A DNA stretch of 64,000 bases from Clavibacter capsici (GTDB lineage: Bacteria; Actinomycetota; Actinomycetes; Actinomycetales; Microbacteriaceae). The stretch is from contig NZ_CP012573.1 of assembly GCF_001280205.1 (NCBI RefSeq), positions 558,001 to 622,000 of the forward strand, read 5' to 3'. Positions 26,583 through 34,024 of the stretch are shown piece by piece. Position 1 is the stretch's first letter. Each line of letters begins with the position of its first letter. The notes under the pieces were generated by a model. It saw nothing but the letters and a program-made list of their open reading frames with translations. It had not been told where the DNA came from and did no database searches. Both the position numbers and the translations under genes were made by a program.

Positions 26583-26604
26583 GGGGCGCGGCGCGGGTCA
26601 CGGC

Positions 26605-27543
26605 TCACACCGCCGGGGCCGCGCTCCGCCAGAAGCCCGCGAGCAGGTCCGCGCTCGCCTCGGGCTGGTCGACCTGGGCGGAGTGGCCCGCGTCCGCGAC
26701 GACCTCGTAGCGGGCGCCCGCGCGCTCGGCCATGTCGCGCTGCCAGTCCTGCGGCCAGGCGTCGTCGGCGTCGCCGTGGGAGACGAGCACCGGGACGCCG
26801 GTCGCGCGCAGGTCGTCGACGCGGTCAGTCTGCGCCTGCATGATCTCCAGCGCGCCGAGCAGCTGCGCCGACGCCGTGCCGACGAGGCGCGTGCGGAACC
26901 ACTCCACCTCGGGGTCGTCGCCGTCGAGCTGCTCGGGCAGGAACCACAGCGGCCAGAGCCCGGCGCTGCCCGAGGCGCGGACGGCGGCGATCTGCTCGGA
27001 GCGGTCCGCGCGGCTGCGCGGCCCCGAGTTCCAGTGCGTGTAGCTGGCGAAGCGGCCCGGGTCGCTGATCAGCGCCTGCAGTCCGACGACGCCGCCGAAG
27101 CTGTGGCCGAGGAGGTGCACGGGGCCGAGGGGCGCGGCCGGCGCGGCGTCCGTCGCGACGTGACGCCCGCCGGATCCGCCGACGCCCGCGAGCGCGTCGA
27201 CCACGTGGTGCACGTCCTGGCCGAGCGTCTCGAGCTCGTAGCCGGTCGCGTCGACGGGCGGCTCGGCCTGGCCGGGCCCGGTGGATCCCCACTGCCCGCG
27301 CTGCGAGAACGCCACCACCGTGAAGCCGCGGTCCGCGAGCGGGCCCATGACCGGGAGGAAGTCCTCCTTCGACCCCGTGAAGCCCGGCACGAGCAGCGCG
27401 ACGGGAGCAGTCGCCGGATCCCCGGTGCGGGCGGGCACGCGCACCGCCGACAGCCGCGCCGCCGGGACCTCGATCGTGAGGTCCTCCGCGTCCTCGGGCC
27501 GGTGGTCGGACAGGGTGCGCGGGGCGCGGGCGTCGGTGCTCAT
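26605..27543 (-). CDS. Alpha/beta hydrolase
   Basis: A 312-aa cytoplasmic alpha/beta hydrolase-fold protein. The oxyanion region LLVPGFTGSKEDF (about residues 50-62), the nucleophile elbow GHSFGG (about 146-151), the acid Asp in VSHGDADD and the catalytic His in DAGHSAQV are visible. These give a complete Ser-Asp-His triad. Substrate is unknown; esterase or lactonase activity is equally possible. It faces away from the ImmA/PIN module and is probably monocistronic. Confidence 0.87.
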   Translation of the reverse strand: MSTDARAPRTLSDHRPEDAEDLTIEVPAARLSAVRVPARTGDPATAPVALLVPGFTGSKEDFLPVMGPLADRGFTVVAFSQRGQWGSTGPGQAEPPVDATGYELETLGQDVHHVVDALAGVGGSGGRHVATDAAPAAPLGPVHLLGHSFGGVVGLQALISDPGRFASYTHWNSGPRSRADRSEQIAAVRASGSAGLWPLWFLPEQLDGDDPEVEWFRTRLVGTASAQLLGALEIMQAQTDRVDDLRATGVPVLVSHGDADDAWPQDWQRDMAERAGARYEVVADAGHSAQVDQPEASADLLAGFWRSAAPAV

Positions 27544-27674
27544 GTCGTCAGCGTAGGCCGGGGGCGGCTCCTGCACAGGGGAGCGATCCTGCTCGGTGCC
27601 GCGACATGCCCTCCTCGTCCTGCCCGCGGTCGGCGGCGCTGTGTACATTCGACCCATCGCGCGAGAGGGGCACC

Positions 27675-28817
27675 GTGGTCACACACGTACCGGTGCGTCC
27701 GGAGATGATCGGGTGGGCCCTCGAGCGTTCCCGCATGGACCCCGAATCGGCCAAGTACCCGCAGTTCCGGCGATGGGCGGACGGAGACGAGGCGCCGACG
27801 TTCCGACAGCTGGAGACGTTCGCCCGCGCAGCGCACGTCCCGCTCGGATATCTCTTCCTTCCCCGACCCCCGCGGGAGGAGGTGCCCATCCCGGACCTCC
27901 GCACCATCGGCGATGCGGGCGTGCGGCAGCCGAGCCCGGAGCTCCTCGACACCATCCACCTCGCGCAACGACGCCAGGACTGGTTCCGCGACCACACGCG
28001 CGACAGGGGGCAGCCGGAGCTGCCCTTCGTGGGTTCGGTCGATGCCGACACGGATCCGCTCGCTGTCGCCGCCGCCATCCGGAGCCGACTGGGGTTCACG
28101 GTGGAGACGCGGCGCCGAGGGGATGCCCTCCGCACCGCCATCGATCTGGTCGAGGGGCTGGGCGTCCTCGTCATGGTGTCCGGCATCGTCGGGTCGGACA
28201 CGCATCGGAAGCTCGCGATCGACGAGTTCCGCGGCTTCTCGCTGACGGACCGCCGTGCCCCGGTCGTCTTCGTCAACGGCGTCGATGCGAAGACGGCGCA
28301 GCTGTTCACGCTCATGCACGAACTGGCCCACGTCTGGGCCGGCCGTAGCGCTCTCTCCGACGTCGAGCTCGATTCCCCGGGGGTCCACGCCGAGGAGAGG
28401 TGGGCGAACGCGGTGGCCGCCGAGGTGCTCGTGCCGCGCGCCGATCTCGAGCAGGCCTTCGAGGGTGACGCGGGGCTCTCATCCATCGAGCTGCTGACGG
28501 CGCGGTACCGGGTGAGCGCCCTCGTCGTGCTGCACCGGCTCTTCGACACGGGCTTGCTCCCGTGGGACGAGTTCCGTCAGCGTTACCTCGCCGAGGAGGC
28601 CCGGGGACGGGAGCTGGCCGACCTGGAGGTCGACGGCCGGAGCGACGGCGGGAACTACTACAACACCCACCTGCGGCATATCGGCCATGCCTTCGCACGT
28701 GGTGTCATCGTCGACACCTTGGAGGGTCGCACGCTGTACCGGGATGCGTTCCGCCTCCTCGGCACGAGGAAGCATGCGACCTTCACGGAGATGGCGGAGA
28801 GGCTCGGGGTGGCGTGA
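27675..28817 (+). CDS. ImmA/IrrE-type metallopeptidase with XRE-like N-terminus
   Basis: A 380-aa protein. The N-terminus (MIGWALERSRM to HVPLGYLFLP, about residues 11-63) resembles the helical DNA-binding region of COG2856/XRE fusions. A zinc-peptidase domain follows, with HELAH at 215-219 in FTLMHELAHVW and a downstream Glu in HAEERWANAVAAEVL. Family members act as antitoxins or regulator-cleaving proteases. Its stop shares one base with the start of the PIN-like gene (TGATG), so the pair is co-translated. Codons ending in A or T are clearly more common than in neighbouring genes. The GTG start follows GAGAGGGGCACC. Confidence 0.85.
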   Translation: MVTHVPVRPEMIGWALERSRMDPESAKYPQFRRWADGDEAPTFRQLETFARAAHVPLGYLFLPRPPREEVPIPDLRTIGDAGVRQPSPELLDTIHLAQRRQDWFRDHTRDRGQPELPFVGSVDADTDPLAVAAAIRSRLGFTVETRRRGDALRTAIDLVEGLGVLVMVSGIVGSDTHRKLAIDEFRGFSLTDRRAPVVFVNGVDAKTAQLFTLMHELAHVWAGRSALSDVELDSPGVHAEERWANAVAAEVLVPRADLEQAFEGDAGLSSIELLTARYRVSALVVLHRLFDTGLLPWDEFRQRYLAEEARGRELADLEVDGRSDGGNYYNTHLRHIGHAFARGVIVDTLEGRTLYRDAFRLLGTRKHATFTEMAERLGVA

Positions 28818-29302
28818 TGTACGTCCTCGACGCGAATGTCTTCATCCAGTCGCATCGCGCGCATTACGGTCTCGACTTCGTGCCGGCGTTCTGGCAGTGG
28901 ATCGAGCGGACGTTCCTCGCCGGTCAACTCGTGAGCATCGTGCCCATCCGCGACGAGATCGCCGCGGGTGAGGACGACCTCGCGGACTGGGCGAAGGCGC
29001 ACCCGCGTCTCTTCGTCTCGATGGACCAGGCATGCGCTCCCAGCCTCGGGACGCTGGCGGGCTGGGTCCTCGACGCCGGATACACCGACGCCGCGTCGCA
29101 GGAGTTCCTCTCCGTCGCGGACTATCAGCTCGTCGCGTATGCGCACGCACATCAGTCGACCGTGGTCACCATGGAGCGGTCGGAACCGAAGCGCCGGAGC
29201 AAGGTGAAGATCCCCGATGCGTGCGCGGCGTTGAGCGTCGACTGCACCACTCCGTTCGACATGCTCCGGCAGGAAGGCGCCTGCTTCGTCCTCGGCGATT
29301 GA
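28817..29302 (+). CDS. DUF4411 PIN-like protein, probable toxin
   Basis: 161 aa. It opens MYVLDANVFIQSHRAHYG, whose early Asp-Ala-Asn is typical of PIN-like nucleases, and has a mid Glu in IVPIRDEIAAGEDD. Late acidic residues (SVADYQLVAYA and KIPDACAAL) complete a possible metal site. The match is to DUF4411, a PIN-clan family regularly found after ImmA/IrrE proteins. The likely role is an RNase toxin neutralised by the upstream gene product. It overlaps that gene by one base and shares its lower-GC codon use, suggesting transfer as a unit. Confidence 0.8.
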   Translation: MYVLDANVFIQSHRAHYGLDFVPAFWQWIERTFLAGQLVSIVPIRDEIAAGEDDLADWAKAHPRLFVSMDQACAPSLGTLAGWVLDAGYTDAASQEFLSVADYQLVAYAHAHQSTVVTMERSEPKRRSKVKIPDACAALSVDCTTPFDMLRQEGACFVLGD

Positions 29303-29341
29303 CCGGAGGTCGCACCCCCTCGCGGTCGCCCGAGACTCGTG

Positions 29342-30826
29342 TCACGTCGGGGGATCCACCGGCAGCGTCAGGCGGAAGCGCGCGCCCGCGCCCGGCGCGG
29401 CGGGCAGGCACACGAGGTCGCCGCCCTGGGCGCGGGCGAGCGCGCGGGCGATGGGGAGGCCGAGGCCGGCGCCGCCGTGCTGGCGGTCGCGGCCGTCGTC
29501 GAGGCGCACGAGGCGGTCGAAGATCCGCTCGCGGTCGGCGTCGGGGACGCCGGGGCCGTCGTCGGCCACCGTGATCCGCACGGCGCCGTCGGCCGCCTCC
29601 GCCTCGACGCGCACCTCGGAGGCCGCGTAGCGGGCCGCGTTCTGCAGGAGGTTGTCGAGGACCTGCGCGAGCCGGTCGGGATCCGCGCGGACCGCCGGGG
29701 GAGCGCCCCGCACGTCGGCGACGACGCGCGTCGCGGGCGTGCGCGCCGCCTGCTGCGCGACCGCCGCCTCGATCGCGGGCGCCACGGGCAGCGGGCGCCC
29801 CTCGACCGAGAGGCCCTCGTCGAGCCGGGCCATCGTGAGCATGTCGTCGACCAGGCGACCCGCGCGGATCGCCTCGCGCACGACGTGCACGGACAGGCGC
29901 TCGCGCTCCTCGGCGCCCGGGTCCGCGCGCACCAGGGCGTCGGCGGAGGCGCGGATCCCGGCGACGGGCGTCCGCAGCTCGTGCGCGGCGTCGGCCACGA
30001 ACGCGCGCATCCGCGCCTCGGCGGCGAGGGCCTGGCGCTCGGCGTGCTCGAGGTCGTCGAGCATCTCGTCGAAGGCGACGGCAGTGCGGCCGAGCTCGGT
30101 GGTCGGGCGCGTGGGGCGGAGACGGCGGCCCCGGTCGCCGCGGCCGATGGAGCGGGCGACGCCCGTCATGTCCTCGAGCGGCCGGAGGGTCCGGCGCACG
30201 ACGAGCACGAGGGCCGCGGCCGCGAGCACGAGGAACGCGAGCGAGGCGACCGCGAGGATGCCGCCGAGGGAGGCGAGCGTGTCGTCCACGGATCCGGTGC
30301 CCGCCGAGAGCGCCAGCACGGTGCCGTCGCTGAGGTCGGAGCGGAGGGTGATCCCGTCGGACGTCGAGCTGACGGAGCTGGCCGTGACCGTGACGGCGTC
30401 GGAGCGCGCGGCGCGTGCCGCGGGCGCCGGGTCGGGGGTGGTGGCCGATCCGGGGGCGCCGTCCAGCGGGTCCGGCCCGGGCAGCGTGCCGCCGAGCGGA
30501 TCCGGTCCGGGCCGCGCCGAGACCGCGCCGCCGTCGGGGCTCGTGATCTCCACGGCCACGCCCTGCGCGGAGAGCCGCTGCGCGAGCGCGTCGTCGTCGA
30601 GCACGCCCACGAGCGCGGCCGCGGCGGACGCCCGGTCGGCCAGCCGGTCCTGGATCTGCTGCCGCAGCTCCGCGCCGAGGATCGCCTGCACCGTGAGCGA
30701 CAGCGCCACGAGCAGCACCGCGAGGAGCGCGAGCACCGCGAGGACCGTGCGGGTGCGGAGGGACCCGGTGCGCAGCGGCCCGTCCGGGGCGGTGGCCGGA
30801 GCACGGCCGCGGGTGCGGGCGCTCAC
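29342..30826 (-). CDS. OmpR-partner sensor histidine kinase
   Basis: A 494-aa membrane kinase. TM1 is at about residues 27-50 and TM2 at about 188-210, with an extracytoplasmic sensor between them containing a short PGPDPLxG repeat. A HAMP linker follows, then the phospho-acceptor His282 in DAAHELRTPVAG and a HATPase domain with NLLQNAARYA, DDGPGVP and GGAGLGLPIA. The GTG overlaps the response-regulator stop (GTGA). The signal is unknown; the adjacent divergent secreted repeat protein is a likely output. Confidence 0.9.
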   Translation of the reverse strand: MSARTRGRAPATAPDGPLRTGSLRTRTVLAVLALLAVLLVALSLTVQAILGAELRQQIQDRLADRASAAAALVGVLDDDALAQRLSAQGVAVEITSPDGGAVSARPGPDPLGGTLPGPDPLDGAPGSATTPDPAPAARAARSDAVTVTASSVSSTSDGITLRSDLSDGTVLALSAGTGSVDDTLASLGGILAVASLAFLVLAAAALVLVVRRTLRPLEDMTGVARSIGRGDRGRRLRPTRPTTELGRTAVAFDEMLDDLEHAERQALAAEARMRAFVADAAHELRTPVAGIRASADALVRADPGAEERERLSVHVVREAIRAGRLVDDMLTMARLDEGLSVEGRPLPVAPAIEAAVAQQAARTPATRVVADVRGAPPAVRADPDRLAQVLDNLLQNAARYAASEVRVEAEAADGAVRITVADDGPGVPDADRERIFDRLVRLDDGRDRQHGGAGLGLPIARALARAQGGDLVCLPAAPGAGARFRLTLPVDPPT

Positions 30827-31491
30827 GCGTCCACCCGGTAGCCGAGCCCGCGGACGGTGTGCAGGAGCCGCGGCCCCTTCGCCTCCATCTTCTTGCGGAG
30901 CGCGCTGATGTGGACCTCGACGAGGTTCGGGTCGGCGTCGTCGTAGCCCCACACCTGGGTGAGCAGCTGCGTCTTCGAGAGCGTGCGGCCGCGGTGCGCG
31001 GCGAGGTAGGCGAGGAGCTGGAACTCGATGGACGTGAGGTCGAGCACCTCGCCGCCGCGTCGCGCGAGGCCGGAGTCGGGATCCACCAGCAGGTCGCCGA
31101 CCTCCACGACGCTCGCGAGCCGCCCGCGCCGCCGGAGCACCGCGCCGACCCGCGCCACGAGCTCCGCGAGCGCGAACGGCTTCACGATGTAGTCGTCGAC
31201 GCCCTGGCCGAAGCCGCGCAGGCGGTCCTCGACGGCGTCGCGGGCGGTGAGCATGATGACGCTCGCGTCGCTCCAGCGGCGGATCCCCTCGGCCAGGCGG
31301 ATCCCGCTCGGGCCGGGCAGCATCCAGTCGAGCACCACGAGGTCGGGCAGGAAGCCCTTCACCTCCTCCTCGAGCTCGACGCCGGAGGCGAGGCCCCGGA
31401 CGACGAAGCGCTCGGCGGTGAGGGTCGAGACGACGGCGGCGCGGATGGCCTCGTCGTCCTCGACCACGAGGACGCGCGCGGGAGGGAGCAT
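30823..31491 (-). CDS. OmpR/PhoB family response regulator
   Basis: A 222-aa regulator. The receiver domain carries the acidic pair in VVEDDE, phospho-acceptor Asp55 in VVLDWMLPG and Lys in DYIVKPF. A C-terminal winged helix of the OmpR type follows (LTSIEFQLLAYLAAHRGRTL, VEVHISALRKKM, VRGLGYRVD). It forms a two-gene operon with the kinase. The divergent spacer holds an 11-bp-spaced direct repeat that fits OmpR-family binding. Confidence 0.93.
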   Translation of the reverse strand: MLPPARVLVVEDDEAIRAAVVSTLTAERFVVRGLASGVELEEEVKGFLPDLVVLDWMLPGPSGIRLAEGIRRWSDASVIMLTARDAVEDRLRGFGQGVDDYIVKPFALAELVARVGAVLRRRGRLASVVEVGDLLVDPDSGLARRGGEVLDLTSIEFQLLAYLAAHRGRTLSKTQLLTQVWGYDDADPNLVEVHISALRKKMEAKGPRLLHTVRGLGYRVDA

Positions 31492-31551
31492 GTGCCGACT
31501 GTAGGAGGCGCGGATGGACGCATCCGGCGGGGTGTCCGCGTGGGGCGCGGA

Positions 31552-31569
31552 ACTTAAGCAGGACTTCAG
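31552..31569 (+). promoter_or_regulatory. Candidate response-regulator direct repeat
   Basis: ACTTAAG (31552-31558) and ACTTCAG (31563-31569) form a head-to-tail repeat with 11-bp periodicity, the arrangement bound by OmpR/PhoB-type dimers. It is about 70 bp upstream of the repeat-protein start and about 60 bp from the response-regulator start, so it could control either gene. Confidence 0.5.
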
Positions 31570-31637
31570 ATCCGCTGCGGAGCCTGGTCCTACCGACCCG
31601 GCGCACCCCGCGCCGCGGCGGACACGGAAGGAACACC

Positions 31638-32338
31638 ATGGACGACACCATCACGGTCTTCGAGAAGGGCCGCGGCACGGGGAAGCCGGCTCCGCGGAAG
31701 CGCCGCGCGGGCATGGCCGTCGGCATCGCCGGCGCCTCCCTCGGCCTCGTCGCGCTCTTCTCCTCGGCGGCCTTCGCCGACGGGAACGGCGGCGACACCA
31801 CGGGCCAGGCCGGATCCGGGAGCGGCACGACCGCGACCTGCCCCGCGCCGCCCGCGCTGCCGGACGGATCCACGCCGCCCGCGCCCCCGACGCCTCCGAC
31901 GAACGCGGACGGGACGCCGGCGACCGTGCCCGCGCCGCCGACGAACGCGGACGGGACGCCGGCGACCCCGCCGACGCCGCCGGCGCCCCGAAGAACGCGG
32001 ACGGATCCGCGGCCACCGTGCCCGCGCCGCCGACCAACGCCGACGGGACCCCGGTCGCGCCGCCGACCCCGCCGACGAACGCGGACGGGACCCCGGCCAC
32101 CCCGCCGACCCCGCCGACGCCGCCCACGAACGCCGACGGGACCCCCGCCACGCCGCCCGCCCCGCCCGCCGACGGGTGCGCCCCGCCCGCCCCGCCGGTC
32201 CGCGCGGACGGCACGGCGCCCACCCCGCCCGCCGGCCCCGCGGCGCCCGGAGCGCGGGGCGGCGCGACCGCTCCCGCCGCCCCGCAGCAGTCCGGCGACG
32301 CGCCCGCCACGACGCCCGCGCCCACGACCGGCAGCTGA
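31638..32338 (+). pseudogene. Secreted NADG-repeat protein interrupted by a frameshift
   Basis: The first part (31638 to about 31988) encodes a basic N-terminus, a signal-peptide core (GMAVGIAGASLGLVALFSSAAFA) and a Pro/Thr-rich region with repeats of the form PPTNADGTPAT. The same repeats then continue in a different frame from about 31985 to the TGA at 32336-32338. A single C missing from the run at 31986-31989 (four Cs; five would restore the frame) explains the switch. Joined, the product is about 233 aa with six NADG units. It may be a pseudogene, a phase-variable allele or a sequencing error. No ORF downstream restores it otherwise; the first frame stays open into the GNAT gene. Confidence 0.72.
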
Positions 32339-32408
32339 CCGGATCCACCGCCCGGTCGGGGCCCGCGCCACCCGCGGGTCCCGGCCGCGCGTCTGCCAGG
32401 CTGGCCGG

Positions 32409-33053
32409 GTGACCGCCACCGTCCCCGCGCCCGCGCCCCTCGTCGGCACCCACGTCCGCCTCGAGCCGCTCACCCCCGATCACGTCCCCGCCCTGCACGC
32501 GGCCATCGGCCACCCGGCGGTCTTCGCGGGCGGCTTCGGCGGCGGCCCGGCCGGCCTGCCCGCCGACGCGCGGGCGTTCGCGGAGTGGGCCCGCGGCTAC
32601 TTCCGCTGGGACGACCTGCCGCAGGCCGTGATCCTCGTCGGCGGCCCGCACGACGGCGAGCTCGTCGGCACCACGAGCCTCACCGAGCTCGACGTCCGCC
32701 GCGAGCGCGCCCACCTCGGCTGGACCGCGTACGACCCCCGCGTCTGGGGCACGGTCGTCAACGCGGAGGCGAAGCGCCTGCTCCTCGGCCTCGCCTTCGA
32801 CTCCGGCTTCGGCCGCGTCAAGCTGCAGGCCGACGCGGTCAACGCGCACTCGCGCGCCGCGATCCTCAAGCTCGGCGCGACCTTCGAGGGCGTCTGCCGC
32901 CGCGACCAGCGCCGGGCCGACGGGACCTGGCGCGACGCGGCGATCCACTCGATCCTCGCCGACGAGTGGCCCGCGGTCCGCGCCGGCCTCGACGCCCGCA
33001 TCGCCGCCCACGCGGGGCGGCCGGTCCTGTTCCGCACCCCGCCCGCGAGCTGA
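32409..33053 (+). CDS. GNAT family N-acetyltransferase (RimJ/RimL-like)
   Basis: A 214-aa acetyltransferase. It opens with LVGTHVRLEPLTPDHVPALHAAI, has the strand pair VGTTSLTELDVRRERAHLGWTAYDPRVWGT and ends with AVNAHSRAAILKLGATFEGVCRRDQRRADGTW, as in RimL-type enzymes that acetylate amino groups using acetyl-CoA. The GTG start was chosen because CAGGCT at 32397-32402 lies 6 nt upstream, suggesting a leaderless message. The upstream repeat-protein frame remains open into this gene in the same frame. Confidence 0.86.
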   Translation: MTATVPAPAPLVGTHVRLEPLTPDHVPALHAAIGHPAVFAGGFGGGPAGLPADARAFAEWARGYFRWDDLPQAVILVGGPHDGELVGTTSLTELDVRRERAHLGWTAYDPRVWGTVVNAEAKRLLLGLAFDSGFGRVKLQADAVNAHSRAAILKLGATFEGVCRRDQRRADGTWRDAAIHSILADEWPAVRAGLDARIAAHAGRPVLFRTPPAS

Positions 33054-33104
33054 GCCGGGCGCACGGGGCGCGGGCTCGCGTGCGCCGCCCACCCAGCGGG
33101 ACGG

Positions 33105-33614
33105 CTAGGCGGCGTCAGCCTCCACCGGGCACGAGTGCGTGCGCGGGTGCTCGTCCGCATCCGCCGCGGACGCGCCGGATGCGGTCGGGGCAGCGGTGCC
33201 CGCCTCCGCCTCCTCGCGCGGCGGGATCCGCGTGACCCGGAGCGAGTGCACGTGCAGCCGGGCGTCCTCCGGCCCCTCGGCCAGGCGGATCACGCCGGGC
33301 CCGCGCCGCATCTCCACGTCCACGACCGACGTCCGGTGCGTGGTGCCGGCGGCGAGCGGCGGGTAGCGCACCGTGCGGGTCTGCGCGCCGTCCAGCGCGA
33401 AGCCGAGGGCCAGCGGGGAGGGCGCGCGGTGGTCGTAGGTGACGGCGATCCTGTGGGGGCCGTCGTGCTCGGCGACGACGGCGAAGTCGAGGTAGCTGCG
33501 GCTGCCGGGGTCGGCCTCCGCGGGCGGTGGCGGTGCGCTGGCGTGGACGCGCGAGGCGTCGACGGCGGGGTAGCAGCGGACGAGGGGGATGGAGTGCCTC
33601 CGGGAGGTGCACAT
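33105..33614 (-). CDS. Small protein resembling a carbohydrate-binding module
   Basis: 169 aa from an ATG with no visible ribosome site. The central part (YLDFAVVAEHDGPHRIAVTY to a late strand HVHSLRVTRI, about residues 40-135) has the alternating strand pattern of CBM6/35-type beta-sandwich modules, including GPHRIAVTYD and GVIRLAEGPED. The last 35 residues are Ala/Glu-rich and low complexity. No catalytic domain and no signal peptide are present. It may be an isolated module or the remnant of a larger glycoside hydrolase gene, since the upstream 400 bp is degenerate. Confidence 0.45.
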   Translation of the reverse strand: MCTSRRHSIPLVRCYPAVDASRVHASAPPPPAEADPGSRSYLDFAVVAEHDGPHRIAVTYDHRAPSPLALGFALDGAQTRTVRYPPLAAGTTHRTSVVDVEMRRGPGVIRLAEGPEDARLHVHSLRVTRIPPREEAEAGTAAPTASGASAADADEHPRTHSCPVEADAA

Positions 33615-33818
33615 CGGTGTGGCGGGACGCAGCGTCGGGATCGGCCGGGGAACCGCGCCCTTTCCTGCGGGCGGCGCGCCGGGCCGGGGTCGGCGGCGGC
33701 GCGTGCATCGTGGACCAGCTCGCGCACGTGACGTTCGGACGTCGGGGCGGCGCGTCGTTCGGCCCCGACGATCCGGGGCGACGGGCTCACCATACGGCGT
33801 CCGGGCACGTCGCGTGCC

Positions 33819-33932
33819 GGTCGCGCCCCCCTCTACGCCGACCGCCACCCGTTCGCCGGCGGACCCGACCACCGCGCCGCGTTCCTCGAGGACGCCGAGC
33901 GCTTCAAGGTGGAGCTCGTCGCCCACGCCTGA
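33819..33932 (+). pseudogene. 3' remnant of a VOC-family gene
   Basis: The last 37 codons before TGA 33930-33932 read PLYADRHPFAGGPDHRAAFL followed by EDAERFKVELVA, which matches the usual C-terminus of extradiol-type VOC proteins. No start codon, ribosome site or N-terminal half can be found in frame upstream. The remainder of the gene-free stretch 33615-34024 holds no other intact gene, only GC-rich frames without homology. It is interpreted as a truncated gene. Confidence 0.55.
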
Positions 33933-34024
33933 CCCGGGACCATCCGCCTTGCGACTCGAGTCGCAACCGAGGTGCCGACTCCCGCGCCCTGTGCGGGAGC
34001 CGGCCAGCCGGGAGCGTGGGATGC

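Noticed and set aside
31983-31995. Programmed -1 frameshift in the repeat gene
   Set aside because: The local sequence is not a canonical slippery heptamer and no clear stimulatory structure was identified, so a one-base deletion or sequencing error is the simpler explanation.
31895-32160. Short regular repeats resembling a CRISPR array
   Set aside because: The units are codon repeats for PTNADGTPAT with variable spacing and no unique spacers; no cas genes are nearby.
30827-32473. Upstream extension of the histidine kinase frame through the regulator and repeat genes
   Set aside because: The regulator and the signal-peptide protein occupy this DNA in other frames, and the kinase GTG overlaps the regulator stop in a typical GTGA.
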